Shown one piece after another: positions 18,604 through 29,753 of a DNA stretch of 64,000 nt. The notes under the pieces are model-generated. The model was not told where the DNA came from, ran no database searches, and saw only the letters and a list, made by a program, of their open reading frames with translations. Each line of letters starts with the position of its first letter. Positions within the stretch are counted from its first letter, which is position 1. This DNA comes from Shewanella dokdonensis. Its GTDB lineage: Bacteria; Pseudomonadota; Gammaproteobacteria; Enterobacterales; Shewanellaceae. Where the stretch lies: the NCBI RefSeq assembly GCF_018394335.1, contig NZ_CP074572.1, positions 2,108,001 through 2,172,000 on the forward strand, read 5' to 3'. The translations under genes were made by a program, and so were the position numbers.

Positions 18604-19796
18604 ATGCCAATAACCATCAGACATGCTGGATTTTGTACGCCACTGGGCCATGAGCCCAACACCATTCTACAGGCGTTAATTGCGGGTGATGCCTCGGCAA
18701 TGGTAAGTCGTGATGGGCTGTTATTTGAACGCCCGGCAATGGTTGGCGAAGTGTCGATGGCCTTACCAGCATTACCGTCTGAATTGGCAAAATTTTCATG
18801 CAAAAATAATGCGCTGCTGTTGCAAGCGGTGCAACCTCTGCGCGAGATTATCAGCGCCGCTGCCAAGCGCTATGGTGTTGATCGCATTGGCATAGTGTTG
18901 GGCACCAGCACCTCTGGCATCGCCAACGGCGAACAGGCTCTGGCTTACCTCCAGCAACATGGGCGTTTCCCAGAAGATTATCACTATGTGCAGCAGGAGT
19001 TAGGCAGCCCCGCTGAATTTCTGCAACAGCTACTTGGGCTACAAGGCCCAGCGTACACAGTCTCCACCGCGTGTTCTTCCAGTGCCAAGGTATTTGCCAG
19101 TGGGCGACGGTTGTTACTCAGCGGCTTGTGTGATCTGGTGATTGTTGGCGGCGTTGATAGCCTCAGCCAATTGACGCTAAATGGGTTTGATGCACTGGAA
19201 TCTATCGATGATGCGCATTGTAATCCCTGTAGTCGCAATCGCCACGGCATCAATATTGGTGAAGGTGCCGCGGTATTTACCTTAGAGCGGGGCGACGGCG
19301 AGATCTTGCTGAGTGGTTGTGGCGAGTCGTCCGATGCCTATCATATTTCAGCTCCACATCCGCAAGGGCGCGGTGCCATTGCGGCAATGCAGGCAGCGCT
19401 TAACCAAGCCCAATTAACCGCGGCAGATATTGATTATGTGAATCTGCATGGTACCGCTACGGAAAAAATGACGCCATGGAAGCATTGGCAATGAGCAGTG
19501 TATTTGGGGCTGATACGATTCCCCCTTGTAGCTCTACTAAACCGCTGGTGGGTCATACATTAGGCGCTGCTGGGGCCATTGAGGCGGCATTTTGTTGGTT
19601 GTTGCTGTCTCACTATAATAACGAGCAGTTGTTGCCGCCACATCTTTGGGACGGCATTGTTGATGAAAAACTAGTGCCATTGCCACTGGTGCAAGCGGGT
19701 GACCGTGGCCGTTTGCAGCATCTGATGAGTAACTCTTTTGCTTTTGGCGGCAGTAATGTCAGCCTGATTTTAAGTCGTGGAAACCTGCATGAGTGA
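18604..19796 (+). CDS. apeO: Beta-ketoacyl-ACP synthase (ApeO-like), frameshifted in an A-run
   Basis: The ketosynthase has nucleophile Cys157 in STACSSSAK, His in NLHGTATEKN and the second His in VGHTLGAAGA, so the Cys-His-His triad is complete. As written it stops at 19494. One extra A in the run 19463-19468 gives TEKNDAMEALAMSS and a 397-residue protein. By order (KS, dehydratase, ketoreductase, KS) it corresponds to ApeO, the elongating ketosynthase that forms a heterodimer with the chain-length factor ApeC. The stop overlaps the next gene. Confidence 0.85.
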
Positions 19797-20279
19797 AGCA
19801 TTACGGCAGCGGAATATTGCCGATTTTCTGGCCCATCGGCCACCGATGATCCTGATAGACAGCATTGAACAGTACAGCGACAACTCGCTGCTGACCAATA
19901 TCAACATCCATGAACAGAGCCCATTTTTTGAGCTTGCTCTCGGGCGAGTGCCCAACTATGTCGGTATTGAATATATGGCGCAGAGCATTGCAGCCCTCGC
20001 GGGGTTGAGGCGGAACTCCGGCGTGAACCAATACGAGTAGGATTCTTGCTGGGAAGCCGCAAATTGCAATTACATTGTGACGGCTTTTTCTCAGGACAAC
20101 AGTATCAGACTAGCGTACGACGGCTTTATCAGGAAGAGAGTGGATTGGCGGTATTTGACTGCCAGATATTGCATCATGGCGAAGTTATCGCCAGTGCCAA
20201 TGTGAACGTATTTCAACCCCAGGACACCGCCGCTTATGTTGCGGCGGGTGCCGAAGTATCTGTGGAAGCTCGCACATGA
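19789..20279 (+). CDS. apeP: Hotdog-fold dehydratase subunit (ApeP-like), frameshifted in a G-run
   Basis: The gene begins at ATG 19789 (MSEALRQRNIADFLAHRPPM). It stops early at 20040. One extra G (most likely in the run 20001-20004, giving AGVEAELRREPIRVGFLLG) restores about 163 residues. It carries the VGIEYMAQSIAAL helix motif of FabA/FabZ relatives with its acidic residue. The GHFPG His motif is absent: the corresponding stretch reads LGRVPNYVGIEYMAQ. In the known system ApeP works as a heterodimer with ApeI, which here supplies a GHFPG His. It overlaps both neighbours. Confidence 0.82.
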
Positions 20280-21001
20280 GTAAACGAATTTTGGTGACCG
20301 GTGCCAGTCGTGGTATCGGCAAAGCGATTGCTTTGCGTCTGGCACAGTCAGGCTACGATATCGCGCTGCACTTTCATCGTAATCAGCAGGCGGCCAACGC
20401 AACCGTACAAGCATTGGCTGAGTTTGGTGTACAGGTAAGCCAGTTGCAGTTTGATGTGGCCGACAGAGCGACTTGTCGCAGCGCCATCGCCGCCGATATT
20501 GCCGCCCACGGCGCTTATTATGGCGCAGTGCTCAATGCGGGGATTGCCCGCGATACCGCCTTCCCGGCCATGACAGACGCGGAATGGGATGGTGTTATTC
20601 ATACTAATCTCGATGGTTTTTACAATGTACTGCAGCCGTTATTGATGCCGATGATCCAAGCTCGTCATGGTGGCCGCATTATCACGTTGTCGTCGGTTTC
20701 AGGCTTGGCCGGCAATCGTGGACAGGTGAATTACAGTGCCTCCAAGGCCGGTATTATTGGTGCTACCAAGGCACTGGCATTGGAAGTTGCCAAACGCAAA
20801 ATTACCGTCAACTGCATTGCGCCCGGCATCATAGATACCGAGATGGTGGATAATTTCAGTGAGGAATTGGTTCAGCAACTGGTACCGCTACGCCGTATGG
20901 GCAAACCGCAAGAGATAGCTGGCTTAGCAAATTTCCTGATGTCTGATGAAGCGGCCTATATCACCCGCCAGGTGATTTCAGTCAATGGCGGTATGTTATG
21001 A
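20276..21001 (+). CDS. apeQ: 3-oxoacyl-ACP reductase (FabG-like SDR; ApeQ-like)
   Basis: This 241-residue short-chain dehydrogenase has the NADP-binding TGASRGIG near the N-terminus, NAG (LNAGIARDTAF), and the catalytic Ser-Tyr-Lys set in TLSSVSGLAGNRGQ and YSASKAG. It reduces beta-keto to beta-hydroxy intermediates on the ACP before dehydration. No frameshift is seen. Its ATG overlaps the dehydratase stop by 4 bases, and its TGA overlaps the next ATG. Confidence 0.88.
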   Translation: MSKRILVTGASRGIGKAIALRLAQSGYDIALHFHRNQQAANATVQALAEFGVQVSQLQFDVADRATCRSAIAADIAAHGAYYGAVLNAGIARDTAFPAMTDAEWDGVIHTNLDGFYNVLQPLLMPMIQARHGGRIITLSSVSGLAGNRGQVNYSASKAGIIGATKALALEVAKRKITVNCIAPGIIDTEMVDNFSEELVQQLVPLRRMGKPQEIAGLANFLMSDEAAYITRQVISVNGGML

Positions 21002-22229
21002 GTCAACGAGTTGTCATTACCGGCATGGCGGGTATTTCGGCATTGGGGCAAGATTGGCCAACGATTAAAGCGCGCTTACAGAGTGGCCGTAATGCGGTGC
21101 AGCGTGTGCCAGAGTGGGATCGTTATGATGGTCTCAATACCCGGTTGGCAGCGCCCGTCAACGATTTTACGGTGCCTGCGCATTATTCCCGCAAGAAAAC
21201 CCGCTCAATGGGACGGGTAGCCCTGATGGCCACCCGTGCCAGTGAACTCGCGTTAGCTGATGCGGGGTTACTGGATGATCCTATTGTCGCTTCTGGTGCT
21301 ATGGGGATTGCTTATGGCTCGTCGGCGGGTAGCCCTTCTGCCATCATAGGTTTTGGCGACATGCTCAAGCATGGCGATATGAGCGGTATCGATGCTACCA
21401 GCTATATCCGCATGATGGGCCATACCACGGCTGTCAATGTCGGGGTCTTTTTCGGTTTAAAAGGCCGCACTATTACCACCAGCAGTGCTTGTACTTCAGG
21501 CAGTCAAGGCATCGGCTATGCCTATGAAGCAATAAAATATGGTCGCCAACCACTGATGCTGGCAGGCGGTGCCGAGGAACTCTGTGCTAGCGAAGCTGTG
21601 GTATTTGATACGCTATTTGCCACTAGCACTCGCAATGATACCCCACAGTTAACGCCAAGGCCGTTCGATCGCGACCGCGATGGCCTGGTGATTGGTGAGG
21701 GCGCGGGTACCTTGGTACTGGAAGAGTTACAACATGCACAGGCGCGTGGTGCGCGGATATATGCGGAAGTCATAGGATTCGGCACCAATGCCGATGGCGC
21801 ACATATCACCCAGCCCAATGCGACCACCATGGAAGGCGCGATTCGATTAGCCTTGGATGACGCCGGGATCACACCGCAGCAAATTGGCTATGTGAATGCC
21901 CATGGCACAGCCACTGATCGTGGTGATGCCGCCGAAAGCCAGGCCACCTATGCTGTTTTTGGCAACCAAGTACCAATATCTTCGTTAAAGAGCTATACCG
22001 GCCATACGCTGGAGCCTGCGGTGCGTTGGAAGCTTGGTGGAGCATCATGATGATGCGTGATGGCTGGTTTGTCCCCACATTGAATCTTGAACATCCTGCT
22101 GAGGACTGCGCTGACTTGGATTACATCCGCGATAATGGACGCGCATTACAAACCGAGTTAGTGATGAGTAATAACTTTGCCTTTGGTGGCATCAACACCT
22201 CGCTGATTTTCCGTCGCTGGCCTGCGTAA
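20998..22229 (+). CDS. apeR: Beta-ketoacyl-ACP synthase (ApeR-like), frameshifted in a G-run
   Basis: The second full ketosynthase of the operon has Cys165 in SSACTSGSQG, His in NAHGTATDRGD and His in YTGHTLGACGALEAW. The last motif is only visible after adding one G at 22011-22012. Without it the frame ends at 22050. The restored protein has about 410 residues. It resembles FabF-type enzymes. In characterised clusters ApeR is an additional ketosynthase whose exact step is less clear than that of ApeO:ApeC. It is the last gene of the operon and is followed by two hairpins. Confidence 0.85.
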
Positions 22230-22357
22230 TACTTTTACTCCAGCGGCGGTGGATGAACGCGCTCGTGTTGGTGGGATAAAGCAATCGGTAACGCCAACAG
22301 AGAAAAGCTGTAAATCGGTAGCGACGCCCTCGGAAATATAATCAGCGAGTAAAACAA

Positions 22358-22376
22358 AGGCCCCATCGAGGGGCCT
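22358..22376. terminator. Hairpin between the converging aryl polyene operon and ccmI
   Basis: AGGCCCC (22358-22364) pairs with GGGGCCT (22370-22376) around a 5-base loop. No strong T-run follows on the plus strand, so this may only assist the second hairpin. Confidence 0.5.
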
Positions 22377-22383
22377 ACGGGGC

Positions 22384-22413
22384 AACGCCACCTTTGGAGT
22401 AAAGTGGCGTTTT
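22384..22413. terminator. Terminator between apeR and ccmI
   Basis: AACGCCAC and TTT pair with AAA and GTGGCGTT around GGAGT, with one bulged C, followed by TT on the plus strand. It lies between the convergent apeR and ccmI stops and probably terminates from both sides. Confidence 0.65.
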
Positions 22414-22427
22414 GGGTTGTTAAGGTT

Positions 22428-23720
22428 TTACTTTACTTCGGTATCCAGTACCAGTGAACCATTACCACCCACATCTACGCTGGCTATTTTACCTTGTAGA
22501 TCACCCGCTTGTGGTTTTACATTACCATGTTTGGACAGCACAGCAATAATCTCAACCGCTTTGGTGCTGCTCAGTTTAACATTACCGCCCATATTGGTAG
22601 AGTCATCCAGTGTCACGGTAACTGGCAACGCTTTAGCGCTGATTTTGGTCGCGGCAACCGGCACACTTGGCCCTTCGGTCGGACGGGCAAAAACAAACAC
22701 CATATCTGTACTATCAACCTTGGCGGCCAGTGCTGGTGCAACAGATACTTGCACTGTGACTTTACCTGCGGTGGCAGTTTGCGGCGCAGCTGTTGTTTCC
22801 GTGGCTTGTTCTTGCTTTAACTTGCTGTGGGTCGCGTCATTTGGCATAGCGGTAGTGTCACCCTGCATGCGGATCTTGGCAGTGTTAATTGCATCGATCA
22901 GCGCCGCTCTGTCAACATCACTCCGGTCACTATCAAGAATAGTCTGCCAGCTGTCGATGGCTTTCTGATAATCGGCGGTGTAGAAAGCATTCATCCCTAC
23001 CAGCAACAAGGTTGATGGATCTTTAGGGTCAAGCTTCAGCGCCTGATCTATCAGTGACTGCACGATCGGGATCATCTGTTGCCCGGCTTTATAGTACAGC
23101 GCAGTTGCTTTCGGACCGAGCAGTTCGGCATGTACACCGACTAAATCAATAACTTTATCAAAGGCCTGTACTGCCTTATCGTAGTCGCCAGCAGAGATGT
23201 AAGCGTGACCAAGACTAAACCAGGCTTGGCTGTCATCGGGTTGGCTCTGTACTGCTGATTCCAGCATCTCCACCCGCTTGGCCATCAGCTGTTCTGGGGT
23301 CATTCCAGCATGCGGATTGACGGGTGTCGCTTGAACGGTTTCAATTTCTTGATAGGCGCCCAGATGATAATAGGCATAACCAGCAAGCCCTAATACGGCA
23401 ACCGACATCAGACTGGGCCACAATAAACCGCGAGGTTTGCTTGAGACTTCGAGCGTTTCATCTTTTGCTTGCTTCATATCTTGCAGCAGACTGATTTCGA
23501 GCTCTTTTTTCAGAGAGTCAAATTCCTGTTCATCCAAGGAGCCTTCACTGTGTTCTTTTTCCAGTGCAGCCAGACGTTCGTTGAACAGTTCCAAATTGGT
23601 TTTTTTACGTACTTCAGTTTCGCCCGCTTCCAGGAGTTTTTTCTGGCGGAAATGCGGGACCCAGATCAGCGCTAAACTGATCAGCACAACGATTGCGATG
23701 AAAATCCAGAATGTGGTCAT
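22428..23720 (-). CDS. ccmI: Cytochrome c maturation protein CcmI (apocytochrome c chaperone)
   Basis: This 430-residue membrane protein has a first helix at about 4-20 (FWIFIAIVVLISLALIW), a cytoplasmic coiled-coil-like region rich in Glu/Lys/Leu, a second helix near residue 100 (LLWPSLMSVAVLGLAGYA), and periplasmic TPR repeats (AWFSLGHAYISAGDYDKAVQ, TLLLVGMNAFYTADYQKAI). The C-terminal part is a separate beta-rich domain. CcmI binds the C-terminus of apocytochrome c and hands it to the CcmF-CcmH haem ligation complex. It is transcribed divergently from ccmF, an arrangement I know from Shewanella. No frameshift is present. Confidence 0.9.
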   Translation of the reverse strand: MTTFWIFIAIVVLISLALIWVPHFRQKKLLEAGETEVRKKTNLELFNERLAALEKEHSEGSLDEQEFDSLKKELEISLLQDMKQAKDETLEVSSKPRGLLWPSLMSVAVLGLAGYAYYHLGAYQEIETVQATPVNPHAGMTPEQLMAKRVEMLESAVQSQPDDSQAWFSLGHAYISAGDYDKAVQAFDKVIDLVGVHAELLGPKATALYYKAGQQMIPIVQSLIDQALKLDPKDPSTLLLVGMNAFYTADYQKAIDSWQTILDSDRSDVDRAALIDAINTAKIRMQGDTTAMPNDATHSKLKQEQATETTAAPQTATAGKVTVQVSVAPALAAKVDSTDMVFVFARPTEGPSVPVAATKISAKALPVTVTLDDSTNMGGNVKLSSTKAVEIIAVLSKHGNVKPQAGDLQGKIASVDVGGNGSLVLDTEVK

Positions 23721-24176
23721 TATCGTGTTTCACTTTGGTTGGAGATAAAGCGGAAAGTCGCCTACCGCAAGCCTTGAGCGCAAATTATACGTAAAGATGT
23801 TTCATTGAACAGTAATATAACCATAGTGTTAGCGGTTAAAGGCGATAGTTGGGGTTTGGTTCACAGTTCCAATTCACCACTCAAAAACTTATGAAACTTA
23901 TATGACGAAGCTCTGTCACAGCATAGAGTCTTACCCGTTATATGAAGAAAATCCGGGCGTTGCAGCAGAATGAGAGCCGTCACCCAGATTTAGCGCAAAG
24001 GGGCAGACAGGAACAAAAGCAAATACTAAAATGAGCCAAAGCTCAAATAAGATATTCTAGTTAATAAAGCATTATTTTTTAAATTAATCATTAGCTTAGG
24101 ATTTTGTAGCTCTTAAGTCGTGTGTGGTCGTTATTCCTTTAGGGAATGATGTGGAACGTAGAACCGAGGAAAAACC
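23721..24176. other. Divergent promoter region between ccmI and ccmF
   Basis: These 456 bases contain no supported gene. A plausible -10 for ccmI is the minus-strand TATAAT at 23784-23789, with no strong -35. Upstream of ccmF a long AT-rich tract (about 24040-24110) precedes a GAGG ribosome binding site at about 24165. I could not identify a CRP or FNR site with confidence. Confidence 0.5.
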
Positions 24177-26151
24177 ATGATTCCAGAACTTGGACATCTC
24201 TCAATGATCATTGGGTTAGCATTTGCGGTATTGCTAGCCACGGTGCCATTGATCGGTGTTGCCCGAAAAGACCAGTATCTGGTGCGCTATGCTTGGCCAC
24301 TCAGTTACGGTATGACCTTATTTATTCTTCTTGCTGTTGTTTCTCTGGCATACAGCTTCGCCGTGGATGATTTCTCAGTTGCTTATGTGGCACATCATTC
24401 GAACTCTGAACTGCCGATCTTTTTCAAGATCGCGGCCGTTTGGGGGGACATGAAGGTTCACTGCTGTTCTGGGTATTTGCATTGTCCATCTGGACCGCAT
24501 CGGTGGCCTTTTTCAGTAAAGGGTTAGAAGAAGTCTTTACTGCGCGGGTACTGGCGATTCTGGCGGTTATCGTGATTGGGTTCAGCCTGTTCATGTTATT
24601 GACTTCCAGTCCGTTTGAGCGTTTGTCTCCAGCACCGATGGAAGGCCGCGACCTGAACCCGATGTTGCAGGATGTGGGGCTGATTTTCCATCCGCCTATG
24701 CTGTATCTCGGTTATGTCGGTTTCTCTGTCAGCTTTGCCTTTGCCATTGCTGCTTTGATGAGTGGCCGTCTCGATTCTGCTTGGGCACGTTGGACTCGTC
24801 CTTGGACACTGGCCGCGTGGATTTTCCTGACTGGTGGCATTGCGCTGGGTTCCTGGTGGGCATACTACGAACTGGGCTGGGGCGGCTGGTGGTTCTGGGA
24901 TCCGGTAGAAAACGCCTCCTTTATGCCTTGGCTAGTGGGAACTGCGTTATTGCATTCACTGAGTGTGACTGAAAAACGTGGGGCTTTCCGTAACTGGACA
25001 GTGCTGCTCTCTATCTTTGCCTTTTCGTTGAGTCTGCTTGGTACCTTCATTGTACGTTCTGGGGTGCTGACTTCGGTACACTCGTTTGCGGCCGATCCTA
25101 GTCGCGGTATGTTCATCCTACTGCTGTTGGGTCTGACTATTGGTGGTTCGTTGACGCTGTTTGCCTTCCGTGCCAGTGAAATGAGCAGCCCGGCTCGGTT
25201 TGAACTGCTGTCTAAAGAAACCATGCTGTTAGTCTGTAACGTGTTGCTGACGGTGGCCGCTGGCACTGTGCTGCTGGGGACTCTCTACCCACTGCTGATC
25301 GATGCGCTTGGCATGGGTAAAATCTCTGTTGGCCCGCCATACTTCAACGCGGTATTTGTACCGCTAGCCTTTGCTCTGTTTGCTTTCATGGGGATTGGTC
25401 CCATCATCCGCTGGAAGAAGGCTAAGCCTGGCGAATTAAGACGGCAGTTGTTAATCCCTGCACTAGTGGCACTGGTGTTTGGTGTTGCTATGCCATTCGT
25501 GATTGATGGCAAATTTAATGCTTGGGTGATGTTTGGTCTGGGGATGGCGTTGTGGGTATTGTTGTCTACATTGCGCGCTGCCTACAATTTTGCGAAACCG
25601 AGCGATGCTGAATTCAGTCTGGCCCGTATCGGTCGTAGCCAACTGGGTATGCTGATTGCGCACTTTGGTATCGCGGTGTCAGTGGTGGGTGCCACTATGG
25701 TGTCTAACTACTCACAGGAAAAAGCGTGCGCATGGGCCCTGGGATCAGCCAAGAATTGGCCGGGTATACTTTCCACTATCTAGAAACGAAAGATGTGGTA
25801 GGCCCTAACTACACCGCCAAGCAGGGGCAAGTTCGCGTAACTCAAGATGGTAAAGAAGTCGCCTTCTTGAAACCGGATCGCCGTATCTATAACGTACGTA
25901 CCATGGATATGACCGAAGCTGGCATCGACTGGGGCTTCTTCCGTGACCTGTACATTACAATGGGTGACCCTGTTAGCCGTACTGAGTTTGCCGTGCGCCT
26001 CAACTATAAACCTTTTGTACGTTGGTTATGGTTCGGTGGTGTATTCATGATGATTGGTGGCTTGTTTGCGGCTTCTGATAAACGCTACCGCGTGAAGCAG
26101 AAGGCGACAGATACAGTAAGTGATAAGAAAGCCAGTCTGGCATCTGCCTGA
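24177..26151 (+). CDS. ccmF: Cytochrome c haem lyase subunit CcmF, two frameshifts
   Basis: CcmF is the polytopic inner-membrane protein that attaches haem to apocytochrome c. The restored length is about 658 residues (E. coli 647). The tryptophan-rich WWD haem-binding signature is visible as WGGWWFWDPVENASFMPWL. The first break is at the G-run 24442-24447, where one extra G gives AAVWGGHEGSLLFWVF. The second is at the A-run 25719-25723, where one extra A gives QEKSVRMGPGISQEL. Both lie in highly conserved sequence, so they are very likely lost bases. Start ATG 24177 has GAGG upstream. The 3' end is 17 bases from ccmG. Confidence 0.93.
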
Positions 26152-26168
26152 GACGGATAGTTGAGATT

Positions 26169-26747
26169 ATGAAGAAGTTAATACTTTTTATTCCGCTAGT
26201 GTTGTTTCTGGTGATGGGGATTTTCTTGTACCGTGGCTTGTACTTGAATCCCCAACAGCTAGATTCCGCCCTAGAAGGTAAACCTGTACCAGAGTTTCGC
26301 TTGTCGAAACTGGAAGACGCTAAGGTCATGATCTCCAATCATGACCTCAAGGGTCAGGTGTATATCATGAATGTCTGGGCAACCTGGTGCCCCAGTTGTA
26401 AATATGAACATCCATATTTGCTGCAGTTAGCCCAGCAGAAGTTAGTGCCCATTTACGGCATTAACTATCGGGATCAGCGTGGTATGGCGGTGCAGGAACT
26501 GACACGTCAGGGCGATCCTTATTCACTCAATATTTTTGACCCAGATGGCAAGCTTGGGCTGGATCTTGGGGTTTATGGTGCACCGGAAAGTTTCATTGTT
26601 GACCACAACGGCATCATTCGCTTCCGTTATGCCGGGCCGATAGATATGCGCGTCTGGAATGAAACCATTTACCCACTGGTGAAACAGTTGCAACAAGAAG
26701 CGGCGACAGCCCAGCAGGGAAATGCGACAGAAGGAACAGCGTCATGA
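26169..26747 (+). CDS. ccmG: Thiol:disulfide interchange protein CcmG/DsbE
   Basis: This membrane-anchored thioredoxin-fold protein of 192 residues has one N-terminal helix (LILFIPLVLFLVMGIFLY) and a periplasmic domain with the redox motif NVWATWCPSCKYEHP. GVYGAPESFIVD is the cis-proline region typical of CcmG. It reduces the CXXCH cysteines of apocytochrome c or CcmH before haem attachment. The stop overlaps the ccmH ATG by 4 bases, so the two are translationally coupled. It is intact. Confidence 0.93.
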   Translation: MKKLILFIPLVLFLVMGIFLYRGLYLNPQQLDSALEGKPVPEFRLSKLEDAKVMISNHDLKGQVYIMNVWATWCPSCKYEHPYLLQLAQQKLVPIYGINYRDQRGMAVQELTRQGDPYSLNIFDPDGKLGLDLGVYGAPESFIVDHNGIIRFRYAGPIDMRVWNETIYPLVKQLQQEAATAQQGNATEGTAS

Positions 26748-27220
26748 AAGCATTGCTGAGAATATTGACTAGCGCAGTGCTGGCATTTGGCCTCGCGTAT
26801 CAGGTGTCAGCGACTCCGGTTGACACCTATCAGTTCAAGAATGAAGCCAACCAAGTACATGCCATGCAATTGGCTCGCAGCTTGCGTTGTCCACAGTGTC
26901 AGAACCAGGATATTGTGGATTCCGCCTCGCCAGTGGCCAAAGATCTGCGCATGGAAGTGTACAAAATGGTTGATGCGGGTAAGAGCGACAGCGAGATTAT
27001 CGAATTCATGACCAGTCGCTATGGTGAATTCGTGCTGTACAAACCGCGTCTGGAAACCAAAACCTACATTCTGTGGTTAGGTCCGGTTGCTTTACTGTTG
27101 TTTGGTGCCCTGGTGGCATTTATCTTTATCCGCAAACAGCGTGGTCATGCTGACAAGCCAGCCGAGTTGTCGGCGGAAGATCAGCAGCAGCTAGCTGAAT
27201 TATTGAAGCAACATAAATGA
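26744..27220 (+). CDS. ccmH: Cytochrome c maturation protein CcmH
   Basis: This 158-residue protein has a signal peptide (ending about VSATPVD), a periplasmic three-helix domain with the redox motif LRCPQCQNQ, and a membrane anchor near 107-128 (YILWLGPVALLLFGALVAFIF). CcmH works with CcmG and CcmF to keep the apocytochrome haem-binding thiols reduced and to ligate haem. The CcmI function is a separate gene here, as expected for this short CcmH. It overlaps its neighbours by 4 bases on both sides. Confidence 0.92.
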   Translation: MKALLRILTSAVLAFGLAYQVSATPVDTYQFKNEANQVHAMQLARSLRCPQCQNQDIVDSASPVAKDLRMEVYKMVDAGKSDSEIIEFMTSRYGEFVLYKPRLETKTYILWLGPVALLLFGALVAFIFIRKQRGHADKPAELSAEDQQQLAELLKQHK

Positions 27221-27827
27221 AGTTGCTGCAATCAGCGTTATTTCTGGGATGGGCACTGCTGGCATTTGCCAGCAGTGCTGCTCAGGATAATTCACCCAAA
27301 GCTGTGGCAAAAGCGAGTGCTGACTCTAGCGTCGATAAGATCAATATCCTCGCTCATGGCTTCCCACTAAAGCTTGTTCCTTTCACTGACGCTCAAGGGC
27401 ATAGCCATGACTTCGCCCAATATCGTGGAAAAGTCGTGCTCATCAATATGTGGGCCACTTGGTGTCCACCTTGTGTGCGGGAACTGCCCGCATTACAGCG
27501 TTTCGAGAAGAAATTCGATCAAAGTAAATTCGCATTTCTACCCATCTCCATCGATCAAGGGGCAAACAGCAAGTAGTGCCGTTCTTAACATCGTTGGGGA
27601 TGCCGGAGTTTGACAGTTTCTATGATCCCAAGATGGCACTAGACGCTATATTCCCGTTAGATACCATCCCCGCGACTTTCATTCTCGATGGCAATGGCAC
27701 CTTGATTGCGTTTGTACGTAGTTTTGTTGACTGGGACGATCCTCAGGCCGAAGCGCTCATCAATAGCTTTATTGAGAAAGAACAGCAGCGCCAAGCCGAA
27801 GCTAAAGCCGCCACAAAGTCATCCTGA
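27217..27827 (+). CDS. TlpA-like periplasmic thioredoxin, frameshifted
   Basis: This secreted thioredoxin-fold protein has a signal peptide (about residues 1-22, LLAFASSAAQ) and the redox motif NMWATWCPPCVRELP. The frame stops at 27576. One base is missing between 27564 and 27572 (for example A3 to A4, giving GAKQQVVPFLTSLG). The continuation has the expected cis-Pro region DTIPATFILDGNG. The restored length is about 203 residues. It shares the ATGA overlap with ccmH, so it belongs to the cytochrome c maturation operon. It may reduce haem-site thiols or other periplasmic proteins, but its client is unknown. Confidence 0.82.
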
Positions 27828-27847
27828 ACACTACGAAGATCCCATAA

Positions 27848-27890
27848 AAAGATCGCTTTTGCCTAAAAGATCGGCAAGCGATCTTTTTCT
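27848..27890 (+). terminator. Rho-independent terminator after the ccm operon
   Basis: AAAGATCGCTT (27848-27858) pairs with AAGCGATCTTT (27876-27886), followed by T-rich sequence. It separates the ccm operon from the rRNA promoters. Confidence 0.85.
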
Positions 27891-27902
27891 TTAAAATACC
27901 TC

Positions 27903-27930
27903 TTGCACAAAAGATTAAGCCCCCTATAAT
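27903..27930 (+). promoter_or_regulatory. rRNA operon promoter P1
   Basis: TTGCAC (27903-27908) and a perfect TATAAT (27925-27930) are separated by 16 bases, followed by a GC-rich discriminator (GCGCACCC). That is the form expected of a stringently controlled rRNA promoter. It lies about 285 bases upstream of the 16S start. Confidence 0.8.
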
Positions 27931-28027
27931 GCGCACCCACTGACACGGCAACAGCAACACGCTGGCGGTGCAGGCAGGCAAGGCGGAGACGCTGATTTGT
28001 CTGGGCGAAAAGATTGGCGCAAGCCAC

Positions 28028-28055
28028 TTGACGCCAAGTTGGGGTGGTGTAGAAT
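28028..28055 (+). promoter_or_regulatory. rRNA operon promoter P2
   Basis: TTGACG (28028-28033) and TAGAAT (28050-28055) are separated by 16 bases, with GCACC following. It lies about 125 bases after P1, matching the tandem P1/P2 arrangement of enterobacterial rRNA operons. Confidence 0.72.
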
Positions 28056-28088
28056 GCACCTCCCTGCTCGGAGAGAACCCCGGGCAAC

Positions 28089-28099
28089 GCTCTTTAACA
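28089..28099 (+). promoter_or_regulatory. Leader boxA antitermination element
   Basis: GCTCTTTAACA matches the boxA sequence used by the rRNA Nus antitermination complex. It sits in the leader about 117 bases before the 16S start. A matching copy occurs in the 16S-23S spacer. Confidence 0.75.
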
Positions 28100-28215
28100 A
28101 TTGATGAGACAAGCAAATCTGTGTGGGCACTCGCAGTGAATGAAATCGCAAAACGATTTAAAACTCACTGAAGAGTGTTCGAATAGAACAGTCATTCATT
28201 AGAGTCAAAACTTTT

Positions 28216-29753
<1,538 letters not shown>

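Noticed and set aside
8824..22229. Programmed ribosomal frameshifting in the APE operon
   Set aside because: The affected runs differ in base and length, and the same kind of break occurs outside the operon in genes not known to use frameshifting.
23437..23748. Plus-strand open frame opposite ccmI
   Set aside because: It is the antisense of the CcmI coiled-coil region, with Ser/Phe-rich shadow composition and no family signature.
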